This document shows positions 44,220-55,999 of a stretch of DNA of 64,000 bases, in pieces (the stretch's first letter is position 1; every line of letters starts with the position of its first letter). The position numbers and the translations under genes are program-made. Below the pieces are notes generated by a model. It ran no database searches, was not told the origin of the DNA, and saw only the letters and a list, made by a program, of their open reading frames with translations. Origin of the DNA: Hypericum androsaemum (taxonomy: Eukaryota; Streptophyta; Magnoliopsida; Malpighiales; Hypericaceae); contig OZ023182.1 in assembly GCA_963995505.1 (NCBI GenBank), forward strand, positions 4,456,707 through 4,520,706. Direction: 5' to 3'.

Positions 44220-45653
44220 GGGCAAATTATTCTAACGTCCTTGACCTTTGGTCGCCCTCCCCCTAAGGTCTCTAACTTTTGGAAAATGATTGTCCCGTCC
44301 CTAAGTTTTGATGATAATAGACTCTCGGGTCCTTGGCTGACGTCATCGGCTCTTTTTTTATTTTTGGTCATAGAAATGACCAAAATACCCATAAAAAAAA
44401 TAAAAAAATTCTCATTCTTCAACTTTTGACCAAGAAACACCAATAATTAAAAACCAACCAAAAAATAAGATCAAACTAACTAAAATCAAGAACACAACCA
44501 AGAACATCAAGAACACAACTAAGATCAAACGATAAAATCAATACCATCGATCCCGACAAATTAAAACCCAGAAATTGTTAATCTAATTCCAAAAAACTCT
44601 CAAAAAGGAAATTCCAAAAAACTCAATACCAAAACCAAAATCAACCCCGACAATAAGAAACTGCTAAGTTGTTCTTCCCCTCCTCCTCGTCTTCCATTTC
44701 CAGCACCAAAAGGTATAGAATTGAAAAATTAATGGCATCGTTGCATCACCACCACCATAGAGCCCCCAACTTCTACACGTGTTTCATCTCCCCTCCCCGG
44801 AGAAGTTACAACCTCGTCTCCCGTCGGTGGGGCCATTCGGCGTCGTCTCATAGCACCGTCAGTGGCCTGAAGCTTGAACGAAAGGGCTTCGGTTGCCGAG
44901 GAGCATCGACCGAGACTCGATCAGGAGGTCTACTTTGTGAAGCGAATGAGGAGGCGGAGGAGGAGGGAGAAGATGAGAGGCTGCCTTCTGATATCAATCT
45001 CGCCAACATTCTCGCCGATTTTGCATTCGAGGCTTATCGCGACTGCAAATTGAATTTAGGGTTTTTGATTTCTGGGTTCATCGACCTTGCCGTGTCATCG
45101 TAGAAATTGACAAAAGGGTTTCACTTTATGGGTTCATCGACCTCATCTCACTTCGTTTTGGGACATGGATTCAATCGAAGTTAGGGCTTTTGATTTCTGG
45201 TTTAATCGACCTCGTCGTGCCGCTGCAAATTGCCTTTGTTCTGGCAGTGAACCCGGGGTTAATTGAAGTTAGGGTTCAATTAAAGTTAGGATTTTTAATT
45301 TATCGGGGTCGATTTGGGGGTTGATGGTATTGATTTTGTCGTTTGATCTTAGTTGTGTTCGGATATTCTTGGTTGTGTTCTTTATGTTGGTTAGTTTGAT
45401 CTTATTTTTTGGTTGGTTTTTAGTTATTGGTGTTTTTTAGTCAAAGGTTGAAGAATGAGATTTTTTTATTTTTTGTTTAAGGGTATTTTTGTCATTTCTA
45501 TAACCAAAAATGAAAAAAAGAGCCGATGACATCAGCCAGGGAACCCGAGAATCTATTATCATCAAAACTTAGGGACGGGAGAATTATTTTTCAAAAGTCA
45601 GGGACCCTAGAGGAAAGGTGACCAAAGGTCGGGGATGTGAGAGTAATTTGCCC
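44220..45653. mobile_element. Non-autonomous MULE of the same family as 850-5130
   Basis: 1434 bp. Ends GGGCAAATTATTC and GAGTAATTTGCCC. TIR positions about 44280-44335 are identical to the complete MULE over roughly 55 bp. The 9 bp on each side (TTTATTTTA left, TTTTTTTAT right) match poorly, so the TSD is degenerate. The TIR contains TGACGTCA. Interior: a 144-codon ORF, probably captured DNA. Confidence 0.78.
44669..45103 (+). CDS. Possible captured exon, unknown protein
   Basis: 144 open codons inside the non-autonomous MULE. From the internal Met (MASLHHHHHRAPNF) the start is rich in Ser, Arg and His and poor in acids, like a plastid transit peptide. An acidic stretch (EANEEAEEEGEDER) and LPSDINLANILADFAFEAY follow. 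I do not recognise the parent gene. The shape fits the first exon of a host gene picked up by a Pack-MULE. It could also be a chance ORF in GC-richer cargo. Confidence 0.4.
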   Translation: MFFPSSSSSISSTKRYRIEKLMASLHHHHHRAPNFYTCFISPPRRSYNLVSRRWGHSASSHSTVSGLKLERKGFGCRGASTETRSGGLLCEANEEAEEEGEDERLPSDINLANILADFAFEAYRDCKLNLGFLISGFIDLAVSS

Positions 45654-45872
45654 TTTTTTTATCGTACATACGAAAGGAAAAGGGGTGATCTCTAGTGGCA
45701 AACTTGAAAATAGTGGTCAATTAATGGGTAAACATTCTTATGGTCATAAAATGAAAAAGCACACACGCGTCTTTGTGCACCACCATTCAATTAGAAATTT
45801 TCTTCTTTATATCATTTATTGTTGGGAACGCAGATTTTTCATTAATTACTTCCGACTTGTTAATTAAATTTT

Positions 45873-46753
45873 GGGATAATTACTGTCAGGCCCTTGATGT
45901 TTGGCATATTTGTCTCTCACCCCCTGTCATTTGGAAATCGATTAAAAACTCCCCGAGGTTTAGTTTTATTATACTCTCAGGCCCCTCGCTTACGTCAGCA
46001 ATCAAAATATTATTATTTTATTATCGAGATGACCATTATGGCCCTAAGCCATCTTCTCCGACCCTTTTCTCCATCCCCGATAACCCGAACCTCCTCGGCC
46101 TACAATTTCTCCGACGACGTCCGTTCCATCCCAGAGGGTAAACTGAAAATAGCCTAATCATACATAAATCAAAAGAGCTCCCTGGAAATTAATCTAAGTG
46201 GAGAGAAACCTTCTGAAAACTTGTCCAATCGGTAGCATTCCAAAGGGCTCCCTGGAAGTGGATGGCGACGACGTCGACACTCGGCGCTCCGAAGGTCATA
46301 GAAGTGGATGGCGATGATGCCGACGCTCGGCGCTCCATTCGGCTTCTTCGACGCTCGATGCTCCATCCGGCTTCTCCGAAGGTCGTAGAAGTGGACGATG
46401 CCGACGCTCGATGCTCTATTTGAACGGCCCTTACCTACCCAAAGAACTCCCTCATCTAAACGGTCCTCGTCAGAGAGTTATTGCTTGGTGAGATGAAGGC
46501 GTCGGGGATGATGACGGTGAGACGAGAGGAGAGAGAATAGGGACGAACATGGATAAAGATGGGTTTTATTATTTTTAATTAATTTTTTGTAAGGGTATAT
46601 AAGTAATTTACTTAAAAATATGATTGATGACATCAGCAAAGGTCCTAGGAGTAAAATAAAATCAAACCTCGGAGAATTTTTAATCAATTTTCAAACGACA
46701 GGGGGGTGAGAGGCGAATATGCCAAACAGCAGAGATCTAACAGTAATTATCCC
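45873..46753. mobile_element. Non-autonomous MULE (family C)
   Basis: 881 bp. Ends GGGATAATTACTGTCAGG and AACAGTAATTATCCC. Perfect 9-bp TSD, TTAAATTTT, at 45864-45872 and 46754-46762. Shares its TIR with the element at 40299. The interior has a minisatellite of about 60 bp (46250-46430; GACGCTCGGCGCTCC and GGTCGTAGAAGTGGA). A related empty site lies about 240 bp downstream (near 46991-47014). Confidence 0.88.
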
Positions 46754-46762
46754 TTAAATTTT

Positions 46763-47370
46763 TTATTGATAGTTTCAAAATGCATGTCCGAACTTGAAAC
46801 TATGGTATGCCCGAGTATATAATTATAATATGTCCAAGTATGTGATTATGATATTTGTAAATCATTTAGTATCGGGAACATGGATTTTTTTTTGTATGCC
46901 TGATACCATTTAGTGTTAGGATACCATAAATCACTTAATGTGGGAAACGTGGGGGGGTTTTTTACTTTCATTCTTTAATTATTTCTAACTTGTTAATGAA
47001 TTTTTTATCGATAGTTTTAAATGTATTTAATTATGGCATGCCCAAGTTTATGATTATGGTATGTCCGAGTATGCGATTATAGTATGCTCGTGAATGTAAT
47101 TATGGTATGTCCAATATCACTTACGTGAGCATACCGTTATCACTTACGCGGGCGTACGAAAATCACTTACCCATGCATACCAAAATGACATACACAATCA
47201 TACCGATACCACATACATAGTCATACTAATATGACATACTGAGACGTACCAAAATCATGCTAACATCAGATTGCATCACATGCTGGCATACCAATATGGC
47301 ATACACGGGCATACCAATACTACTTACCCATACATAACATTATCACTTATCACAGTAGACCATTATTTTT
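46763..47370. repeat. Palindromic satellite-like CATACC/GGTATG repeat block
   Basis: About 25-bp degenerate units: GGTATGYCCGAGT-type on one half (46795-47115) and, inverted, GGCATACC-type on the other (47115-47345). The strand switch lies at about 47110-47125. The first half also repeats the sequence flanking the MULE at 45873. The element type is unknown. Confidence 0.55.
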
Positions 47371-47510
47371 AATTATTTCTATCTGGAGCTAAAAAACTTG
47401 AATTAACAACATAAACCAACTTATAAATTGGGAAAAGAAAAACTCATGTAACCTCCTCGAGTTCGTCGACCCCGAAGATGAAACGGTAAACTAGAAAAAG
47501 AAACACGCAA

Positions 47511-47720
47511 ATGATGATGACGGTGCCGTCTCAGCCACCGCCACAACAGAGAATAATCTGGAAGCTACGCATGGAGGTAGTCGACGCACGTGGCCTCCAC
47601 GAGTTCGTCGTCTTCGATTTGGACAACATGGTCATCGAGGGAGCTCGAGGAGGAAAAAGTATAGAGAAGAATAAAAAGGAAGAGAAAACGAAGGGAAAAA
47701 AGGAAGAGGAAAAAACATAG
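47511..47720 (+). pseudogene. QUIRKY/MCTP-like N-terminal fragment
   Basis: The ORF starts with Met-rich, Pro/Gln-rich residues (VPSQPPPQQ) then KLRMEVVDARGL and EFVVFDLDN. This resembles the start of the first C2 domain of QUIRKY-type MCTPs (KLVVEVVDARNL...YVVVDF), with a short deletion between the two blocks. After that it runs into a Lys/Glu-rich purine tract (to about 47880). It is a second, separate MCTP-like fragment in the window; no transposon ends were found around it. Confidence 0.45.
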
Positions 47721-47879
47721 AGGAGAAGAAGAATGAAGAGGAGGCGAAGGAAAAAATAGAAGAAGAAAAAGAAGAGGAAAAATGAGAGAGAAGGAGAAGG
47801 AAGAGGAAGAGTTAGGAGAAAAAGATACAGAGAGGGGAGGGGAGAGACATAAGAGAGAGGGAAGAAGAAAGAAAAAATA

Positions 47880-48858
47880 AGTATAAGTCTAAAATATCCC
47901 TGAGATCACGTGGGTAAATTTTTAACCATTAGATCTTTGAAGCGAGCCTAATCATCAATATCAATAGCCCATATTCGAGTCTGGACCATCCAGACCTACT
48001 TTATTCAATCTGTATCCAATAAAAAACCTATATCTAAGTGCCACTTAAACTAATTCTAATAATACTATTAAAAAGAAACAAAGTCCGAAGATAAAATGTA
48101 TCTATCATTCAAAAGATTAATATTGATCTTAATATTTATTTTTATTATTATAAAGTTCACATTATACGTATTTACATACATTTATACAGGGACCAGATAC
48201 AATATTGTTGGCCCCTAGCAGTATAGTTCGGACAATGTGAAAATGTCAACGATCAGCCTGAGCGCGTGATGTCATTTTTGTATATCGATAATTATGTATG
48301 AGCATTTTTGTAATTAATTACTGTTATTTTGTTATAAAATATTGTATATCTCATGATGTCGCGTTGTGCACCATTTTATGTTGTGTTGTGCATCACTGGA
48401 TGTCCCTCAACATGAAAACTCGAAAATGCCCCTCAATCCAAACTAGCGAATCCCCACCATATGATTAAATACACACACGCCCTCTCTATCTAACGACCCG
48501 GAATAATATTTGTATGAAGCTTCTCACTCTGTTAGTGACAATACCCAATCCAACTTCATTCATAAAATATATCTGGACCATCAAATATCTACAATAGACA
48601 AGAGTACTATAATCTTGGGTAAAACAAAGAAATATAACAAATAAGTTAACAAAACAAAGTCAATAAAGAAAATTGATCAAAACAAATGTCTTGTATTATA
48701 TATATATATATTTTTTTTTCCTGATATTTAGAGTTGAGTATTTTTAGATTTTATTAGAAGAAAATTTCTCCTAATAGTCTTTTATTATTAATAGTCTCAA
48801 TTTATTATTAATAGTCCTAATAGTCTTTTACATTCGCGAACTTAGAGTCAATTTATTG
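47880..48858. other. Intergenic, nothing recognised
   Basis: AT-rich DNA after a purine-rich tract, with an (AT) run near 48695-48712. No gene seen. Confidence 0.5.
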
Positions 48859-48964
48859 TTAATTAAAAGGTAAATTATTCTCAGATTTCTGAGATTTGGT
48901 CATCCTACTTTTCGCGTCTCTCAGTTTCCATAAATGATTTTCTTATCTTTCGTGTTTTGTTTTA

Positions 48965-50312
48965 GGATAAATTACTGTGGTATCCCTCGGGTTTGACTAA
49001 ATCAACGATTTAGTCTCCCGTATTTAAAAAATTATTCCCACGTCTCTCGTGTTTGATTTTATTATACGTTCGGGTCCCTGGCTGACGTCAGAAGTCAGTT
49101 ATTTTTATTTTTATTATTGAAATGATAAAATATCCCTATAATAAAAATAAAAAATAAAAAATTGCTGACATCATCTCTTATTCTACATCCTAGTCAGTGA
49201 CATCATTATCAACAAAAAAAAGTCACTCCTCATCTTCTCTCTTCTTCTTCCCCACTGGAAATCAAAATCAAAATTTAAATCAACAAAAAGCTAAACTAAA
49301 AACAAGAACTGTAATTACTCTCAAAATTTAACAAGGCAGCAACTTGGCACCAAGTTCAAATCGATGGACTGTTCATCATCAACCATCAATAAAAATCCTC
49401 TCACATTTAATCAGAGAGAAAGAACATTATTTTTTGAGGGGAAAAATTAATATTATTTAAAAGGGGAAAAGCCGATGGTGACGAAACCCAAGGATTGCTT
49501 TCTCCACCAAATCTTTTCCATCAATATTAATCCCTTTCATCTTCCTCCACCAAATCAATCCACGATTTTGGATTGCTTTCTTGACGAAACCCAAGAATCA
49601 TTCTTAAGCCACTGGATTTGAAAAATCGACAAAAAATAAAGCATTGGCCATAGGGACCGACTCCGACCAAAAAAAGACGATTCCTTTATGGCAGTCAAGC
49701 GGTCTCAGTCAGCACATTTGTCTGTTCAAGAACTTGATTTCATCTTCCACTAGTTCTAGTCTCCAGACGGGTGAGTGACCTGCTCTTCGGGACCGGGGTC
49801 ATCTACTTCGTTGGCTCCGATATGGTCCACATGGTAGGCGAGATTCACTCGCCGCCAAGCTCGAGATGAAGGCAGAGCCGAGGCACGGCGGGGAGAAGTC
49901 GAAGGAGAGGCTGTCGTAAGCTTCACGAGGCCGCCATCTCTCTCTCTCTCTCTCTAGTTGATTTGGTTACGGGGAGGGAGGTGGAGTCGTCGGTAAGCTC
50001 AGGATCAGAGGAATTCCAGGTCTCATGTCCCGGCACGAGGTTGTTCCCAGAGAGGGAGGGAGGGGTCGGCAGGGAAGACAGGGCCGGGACAACGACAACG
50101 CGAGGAAGAAGGTGGTTTTTTTTAAATATATTTTGTATGGGTAGTTTTGTCAGTTCAATGATAAAAATGAAAAAAAAAATACTTGCTGACCTCAGCGAAG
50201 GACCCGAACGTATAATAAAATCAAATACGGAGGACGCGAGAATAATTTTTGAAATACGAGGAACTAAATCGTTGATTTAGTCAAATACGAGAGACACCAC
50301 AATAATTTGCCC
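48965..50312. mobile_element. Inner non-autonomous MULE (family D)
   Basis: 1348 bp. Ends GGATAAATTACTGTGG and CACAATAATTTGCCC. Perfect 9-bp TSD, TTTGTTTTA, at 48956-48964 and 50313-50321. Inserted in the left TIR of the outer element, so it is younger. The GC-richer interior (about 49680-50110) may be captured host DNA; I could not name a gene. Confidence 0.88.
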
Positions 50313-50565
50313 TTTGTTTTATTAAACTCTCATGTCATTTGTTGACGACATCAACTGTTTTTATATTATTAAACTCTCAACGAAGGACCCGAACATATAA
50401 TAAAATCAAATACGAAGGATGCGAGAATAATTTTTGAAATACGAGAGACTAAATCGTTGATTTAGTCAAATACGAAAGACACCACAATAATTTGCCCTTT
50501 ATTTTATTAAACTCTCATGTCATTTGACGACATCAACTATTTTTATATTATTTTAATCTAAAATG
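50196..50565. repeat. 185-bp tandem duplication across the nested MULE boundary
   Basis: The unit starting CGAAGGACCCGAAC at 50196 recurs at 50381. Each unit contains the last part of the inner element's right TIR, its TSD and about 50 bp of the outer element. Junctions are near CTCAGCGAAG and CTCAACGAAG, suggesting a short-homology event after the nested insertion. Confidence 0.85.
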
Positions 50566-51424
50566 ACTACTATACTCTTGGAATTAAAAAAACCAAAAAT
50601 CTCCAATCGTATTCTACCTCCGGCAATCCCAACCGCCCGACCCAGCCGTCATCGTCAAAACTGAAACAAAGTTCATACAACGACATCCCTTACTTACTTT
50701 ATACAAAGAACATCATATGCGACCCCAATCCAAATCCCAAAAAACCACTTCACCACAAATGAGAACCAAACTCTATACAATGTCGAAACCAAACGTCATC
50801 CCTAACAATTCCACTCCATAAACAAACTCGAAAACCAAATCGCGACAATACCCAATTGGAAGCATCGCAACCCACGAAAAACCCAGAAACCATCATTCTT
50901 TTAAACATCCTTTTATTTCTTTTCCCCTCTCCCTCTCTTTCAATTTCTTTGCTGGGTTTTTCCGCTTATTAAAAAAATAAAAAGCCACAGACGATTGGGG
51001 TACTAAAAATCTGGACAAGTATAAAGAGCATCGAGGCAGTTCTGTTTATTAGATGTGAGTTGGAAAATTGGTGAAGAAGTAATTAATTGTCTTCGGTGAA
51101 ACGAGGTTCTCGGAAATTGGTGAAGAGGTAATTAATTTGGAGGAGGTGAAACGCGATTCCAGGAAGAGGAATCAAGTTGGTGAGCATTTCGATCCTGCTT
51201 GGTGTTCTTGGTGAGCATGGCGAGCGGATGTTAGCTTCAGAAGAAGATGCTTATTTTTTTTCAAGGGTATTTAGGTCATTTCTTTGATTGCTGACGTCAG
51301 CAAGGACCCGAAATTATAATAAAACCAAATACGAAGGACAAGAAAATTATTTCTGAAAATTGAGGGACGCGAAAGATAGGATGACTAATCCTCGGAACCT
51401 GAGAGTAATTTACTCTTAATTAAA

Positions 51425-52020
51425 TCTAAAATTTTTACTATTTTTTGAATCGTTGGTATTTTCCATATTATATTATCGTTATAAACAATGTGATTCATTT
51501 TCATTTCAGAAAAGACAAAATAAGGATGGGTAGATTTTTCATTTTGGGTACAGAAGCATATAGATTTTTGAAGCGAGTACAAGAATTCAAAAATGGAGCC
51601 AAAACCTATGCCCATTTCAAAACAGAATTGTCCCCACAGATTCAAAAATCAACAGTGGCGTGGCAGAGTGGAACAAATTCAGAGGACATCTTCGTACATC
51701 GAACAACGCTATAGTCTATTGCTTAAAAAACTACAGTTATTAATTTTTTTGAATAGAGTCATTATTATTTCAACCGTGATAAATAATTGTTAAACAAATT
51801 TTATTTGATTCGAATATAAATTAATGTAATAGTCCATCATGTTAAATAAATGATGCCACGTTGCCGTCTCAGCAATTTTCCCACCGACCCGTCAACCAAC
51901 CAGCTAAGCTCTAGGCACATCGCCTGTGCTCTCCGCAGCGAATTAAAACAAAAGAGAAAAAGTTAGAAAACCGTTTGAACTTTGAACTTTGAAGAACGAA
52001 ACGAACAGTGAAGGTAAATA
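51425..52020. other. Intergenic upstream of myosin
   Basis: The ORF at 51445-51714 has no recognised domain. The AT-rich part gives way at about 51850 to the presumed myosin promoter. Confidence 0.45.
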
Positions 52021-52398
52021 AAGCAAACGGAGGAGAGGAGCGGGGTGGTGACGTGTCAGATACGGTACAGGAAACAAAGAAACCCATCTCTCTCGCGTTT
52101 TTTGATTTTTCTCAATTTTTTCCAACCCTCGCTCTTCTCCACCTGTTAGGGCGGGAACCCAAATTTATCCTTTTCCCCCTTTCAACCAGAGAAAAAGAAA
52201 AAGAAAAAAAACCGCCCGAGGTTAAACTACTACCACTACGCTCCAATACTCGTCTGTTGTTCGTCTCCTTCTAGGGTTGGTTTCCCTCGGAATTTGTATT
52301 TTTTTTTCATCTCACGAAACTAGTACGAGTCAGGTTCAGTCCAGTTGAAGAATTAGGGTTTCGTTATTAGCTGTAACCGTCCGGGGGGAAACGGAGGG
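52020..52398 (+). promoter_or_regulatory. Myosin 5' leader/promoter region
   Basis: Pyrimidine-rich sequence with GTTTTCTCTC-like leader features and AGGGTTTCG close to the ATG. No clear TATA box was assigned. Confidence 0.35.
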
Positions 52399-55300
52399 AT
52401 GAACCTCCGGAAGGGGTCCAAGGTATGGGCGGAGGACAAGAACCTTGCGTGGGCCCCGGCCGAGGTCTCCGGGGTCATCGGGAGGCAAGTGGAGCTCGTA
52501 ACTGCCGCCGGAAAGAAGGTGACAGTGAAATGACTCAACTCCTTTTTTTTCCGGTTCTTTTTCGTTTTGAATTCGTCAGTAAACGTAGGGGTTTGGTCGG
52601 TTGTGTAGGTGTTGGCATATCCGGAGAAGCTGTATCCTCGGGATGCCGACGAGGAGGAGCACGGGGGAGTCGACGATATGACGAAGCTCACCTACTTGAA
52701 CGAGCCTGGGGTTCTCTACAATCTCGACCGCCGATACTCTCTTAACGATATCTATGTAAGTTCTTTTGACAGGCTCATGTTGTTATGTACTTTGTTTTGA
52801 TTGATGATGCGGTAACTTAGATGGTTGTTTCAGTTCGGGTGAATCGACGAGGCCTTTTATTTTAGTCAGGTGTTTAAGTGCTTCTGACTTTAATTGCGAG
52901 CCGTTTGTGTCGTAGATATGGTATATTTACTAATAATGATGAACTATTTGTCGTTGTCGTGGTGTCTCGAGGCAAATAATTAAGGCAGGGATTTTGGTGC
53001 TTGCTAAGATTTGATTAATTGTCGTTTTGGTACTACATTAGGAAAGTTTTTGTTTTGATATTCGAGTCTAAGTTCAGCATTGGCGTTATGAATTAAAGAA
53101 TCCAAAACAAGTTGGTTCTTGTCTTTGCATAGCCGTGGTGGTCTTCTTAGTGGATCATGCTTGGGTGCGATACACGGAGCTCTTTTTGGGATATTCGAGT
53201 TCCACTTTTTTGTCTGGTTCCTGTCGTAACTTTAACTGTTATGGAAGAGATGGTTAGTTATGTTGGTTTGCTAGCGTGGATGAGTGAACGAGCATTTTTA
53301 CCTAATTATGGTTAACTATTTTTAGCTTTAATTGCCGTTGTTTTACTCAATTCATGGTATATTTTGGTCAATGATTAGACTGTTTGTCGTAATTGCATCT
53401 CCAGTGTGTGATTATGGTTGAGCTGTTGGTACTTTCTGAAATCTGATTCCTTGGTTTGATAACAGATGATGGTAGCTAATTTGTATTGATATTAGCTGAG
53501 CCTCTGAGGTTGAGTATTATTTTTTGATTTGAAACAATCAAGAATATCCACATTAATTGCATTTCATAGTATGGATTTAAGCATGATTTGGCACAGTGAT
53601 ATTAGTTCATAGACATTAAAATTTTGCTGCACAGAGGTTCTTTGGAAGCACCAAAGTTATTCATGTCCTATGATGGATGTAATAGAGAGTTGCTTGCTCA
53701 ACAATTAGTTCAGTCCCTGAGATGAATGGTTTAAGCTTCTCCAATATGTGTATTTTATTGTTGTTTATCTCTTGCATTTCCACCAGATTATACAGGAAGC
53801 ATGTCATTATCTATTAATCTGCTGACCATTTTACCCATCTTTACGATGTGCACATGGTGGAGTAGTAAATGGAGGCTCCTTTTGGAAGAGTCGACTCCCC
53901 ATCTTCTTGTCTGGTACATGTTGTTACTTCTTTTGACGTTACTGATGAGGTGGTTAGTTACGTTAGTTTGATAGCGCGTAAGTGGACAAGATCCTTTTAC
54001 CTAATCAGGCATTTACTTAATCAGTGAACATTTCACTGACCCAACCCACTTTTGCACACTGCACATGAGCAACATAAGGGGATCCTGTTGAAAGTGCCGA
54101 TTCCCCATTTTTTTACCCGGTCCTGTTGTTACTACTTTTACCATTCCTGATAACGTGGTTAGTTAGGTAAATGTGATACAGTGGATACCTCGACAAATAT
54201 CTTTATACTCAACGAGGTGATAACTAACTTTGACTTCATTTACAAGCTGTTTTTATCCCAAGTTATGGTATTTTCGTGAACCATGATTAGGCTTTTTACC
54301 ATCTTTGTGACACCCAAAGTGAGATCTCTTTGGGGCTGTTCAATAATTTTTTGTTCATTTTTTTGATACTTAATGAGGGTACTCAATTTTTGATATTCTG
54401 GCAGAGTCTGAGCATCTTCATTATGATTTGAAGAAACTATCAAGAATGTTTTCCTTGATACCCATAAACAGTGTGGTTTTAATCTGGAATTAATACTTAA
54501 GTACAGTGTTGCTCGTAAATATAGGTCAGGATTCTGGTAAGATGTTCATTTCTGCATTTTCATGGTATAGACAGAGTCTCTGATTCATGACCCTAATATT
54601 GTTTTTTTCTTGCATTTCATGCTATAGACTTATACAGGAAGCATCTTGATAGCTGTTAACCCATTCACCAATCTACCTCACCTCTACAACGTGCACATGA
54701 TGGAGCAGTATAAAGGTGCTCCTTTTGGAGAGTTGAGCCCCCATGTTTTCGCAGTGGCTGATGCGTCATACAGGTGTGTTGAGTTTGAGATGTTTCTCGG
54801 GATGTTTAGCAACCATTCTCATATATTTATTGCAATTTTCTGCAACATTTAGATAGCTTTACTGTGTTCACTATCCAGGGCAATGATGAGTGAATGTAGA
54901 AGTCAGTCTATACTTGTCAGTGGAGAAAGTGGTGCCGGGAAAACGGAGACGACTAAGCTTATTATGCAGTACCTCACTTATGTAGGTGGAAGAGCTGGTG
55001 GTGATGACAGAACAGTTGAACAACAAGTGCTTGAAGTACGATTCGTTTCTTTGTACCATTGTATCCATATATGAGAGTAGATGACCTTGGGTTCAAATGC
55101 TAGTTGCTGTCTAGTGTGATTGATAGGATATGTTTATGGACAGCCTAAAGACTAAAAAAGAGAAAATGACTTGAGCTCTTTGGAATAAAGGATAAAGTGC
55201 TTTAGTTTTCAGTTTCCTTCAAAATTAATGTTGCTATTATTGTTATGAGAATTTGCAAGAGGTGTTGCTTGACGCGACTTCTATAACTACATTTAGCTGA

Positions 55301-55949
55301 CTCATATCTTTGCTTGTTCCAGTCTAATCCACTGTTAGAGGCATTCGGAAATGCACGCACGGTTAGGAATGATAACTCAAGGTAGGTTGTCTTGCTGCCC
55401 AGATATTATCTTGTGTATTGCAGTCTGTATGGTTTTAGTTCATATGTTTTTGTTACCTAAACCTTGGCGATTGGTAAAAGGTTGATATAATTAATGCATA
55501 AGTAATGTATTTGCTCTTGAACTTTTGTTCTGCAACAGCTACCCATAGGAAACTATGCCGTGTGACACTTTTGAAAGTAAGATGGATGTCAGTTTACGGG
55601 AATATTGATTGATAACTAATGCATCCTCACCCAGTGGTAGATCTCTCTTATAAAGCCTTTTCAGAATGGCGGAAAATAATTATTGTTACTGTGCGATATA
55701 TATGCATGTGTATATTAATGATTTTTGTATTACACTAATGATTTTCAGGTGTCATTCTTTCCTTTTTATATTTTCTTCTTTGTCATGGCAGCCGTTTTGG
55801 GAAGTTTGTAGAGATCCAGTTTGATGCCAATGGCAGAATTTCAGGAGCTGCTATTAGAACCTACCTTCTGGAGCGGTCTCGTGTTGTTCAGATAACAGAT
55901 CCAGAAAGAAGTTATCACTGCTTCTATCAATTGTGTGCATCTGGGAGGG

Positions 55950-55999
<50 letters not shown>

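Larger units (their letters stand above)
48868..51415. mobile_element. Outer non-autonomous MULE (family B), host of a nested MULE
   Basis: Left end AGGTAAATTATTCTCAG, right end GAGAGTAATTTACTC. Perfect 9-bp TSD, TTAATTAAA, at 48859-48867 and 51416-51424. The left TIR is split by the inner element at 48965-50312 and resumes at 50313. The right TIR contains the palindrome TGCTGACGTCAGCA (51289-51302). The interior (50570-51250) has no recognised gene. Confidence 0.85.

Noticed and set aside
51445..51714. 89-codon ORF before the myosin gene
   Set aside because: No recognisable domain and AT-rich codon use; likely chance.
52353..52745. ORFs on both strands around the first myosin exons
   Set aside because: They read through the intron at 52519-52608 or in the wrong frame; the myosin frame is supported by family motifs and phase.
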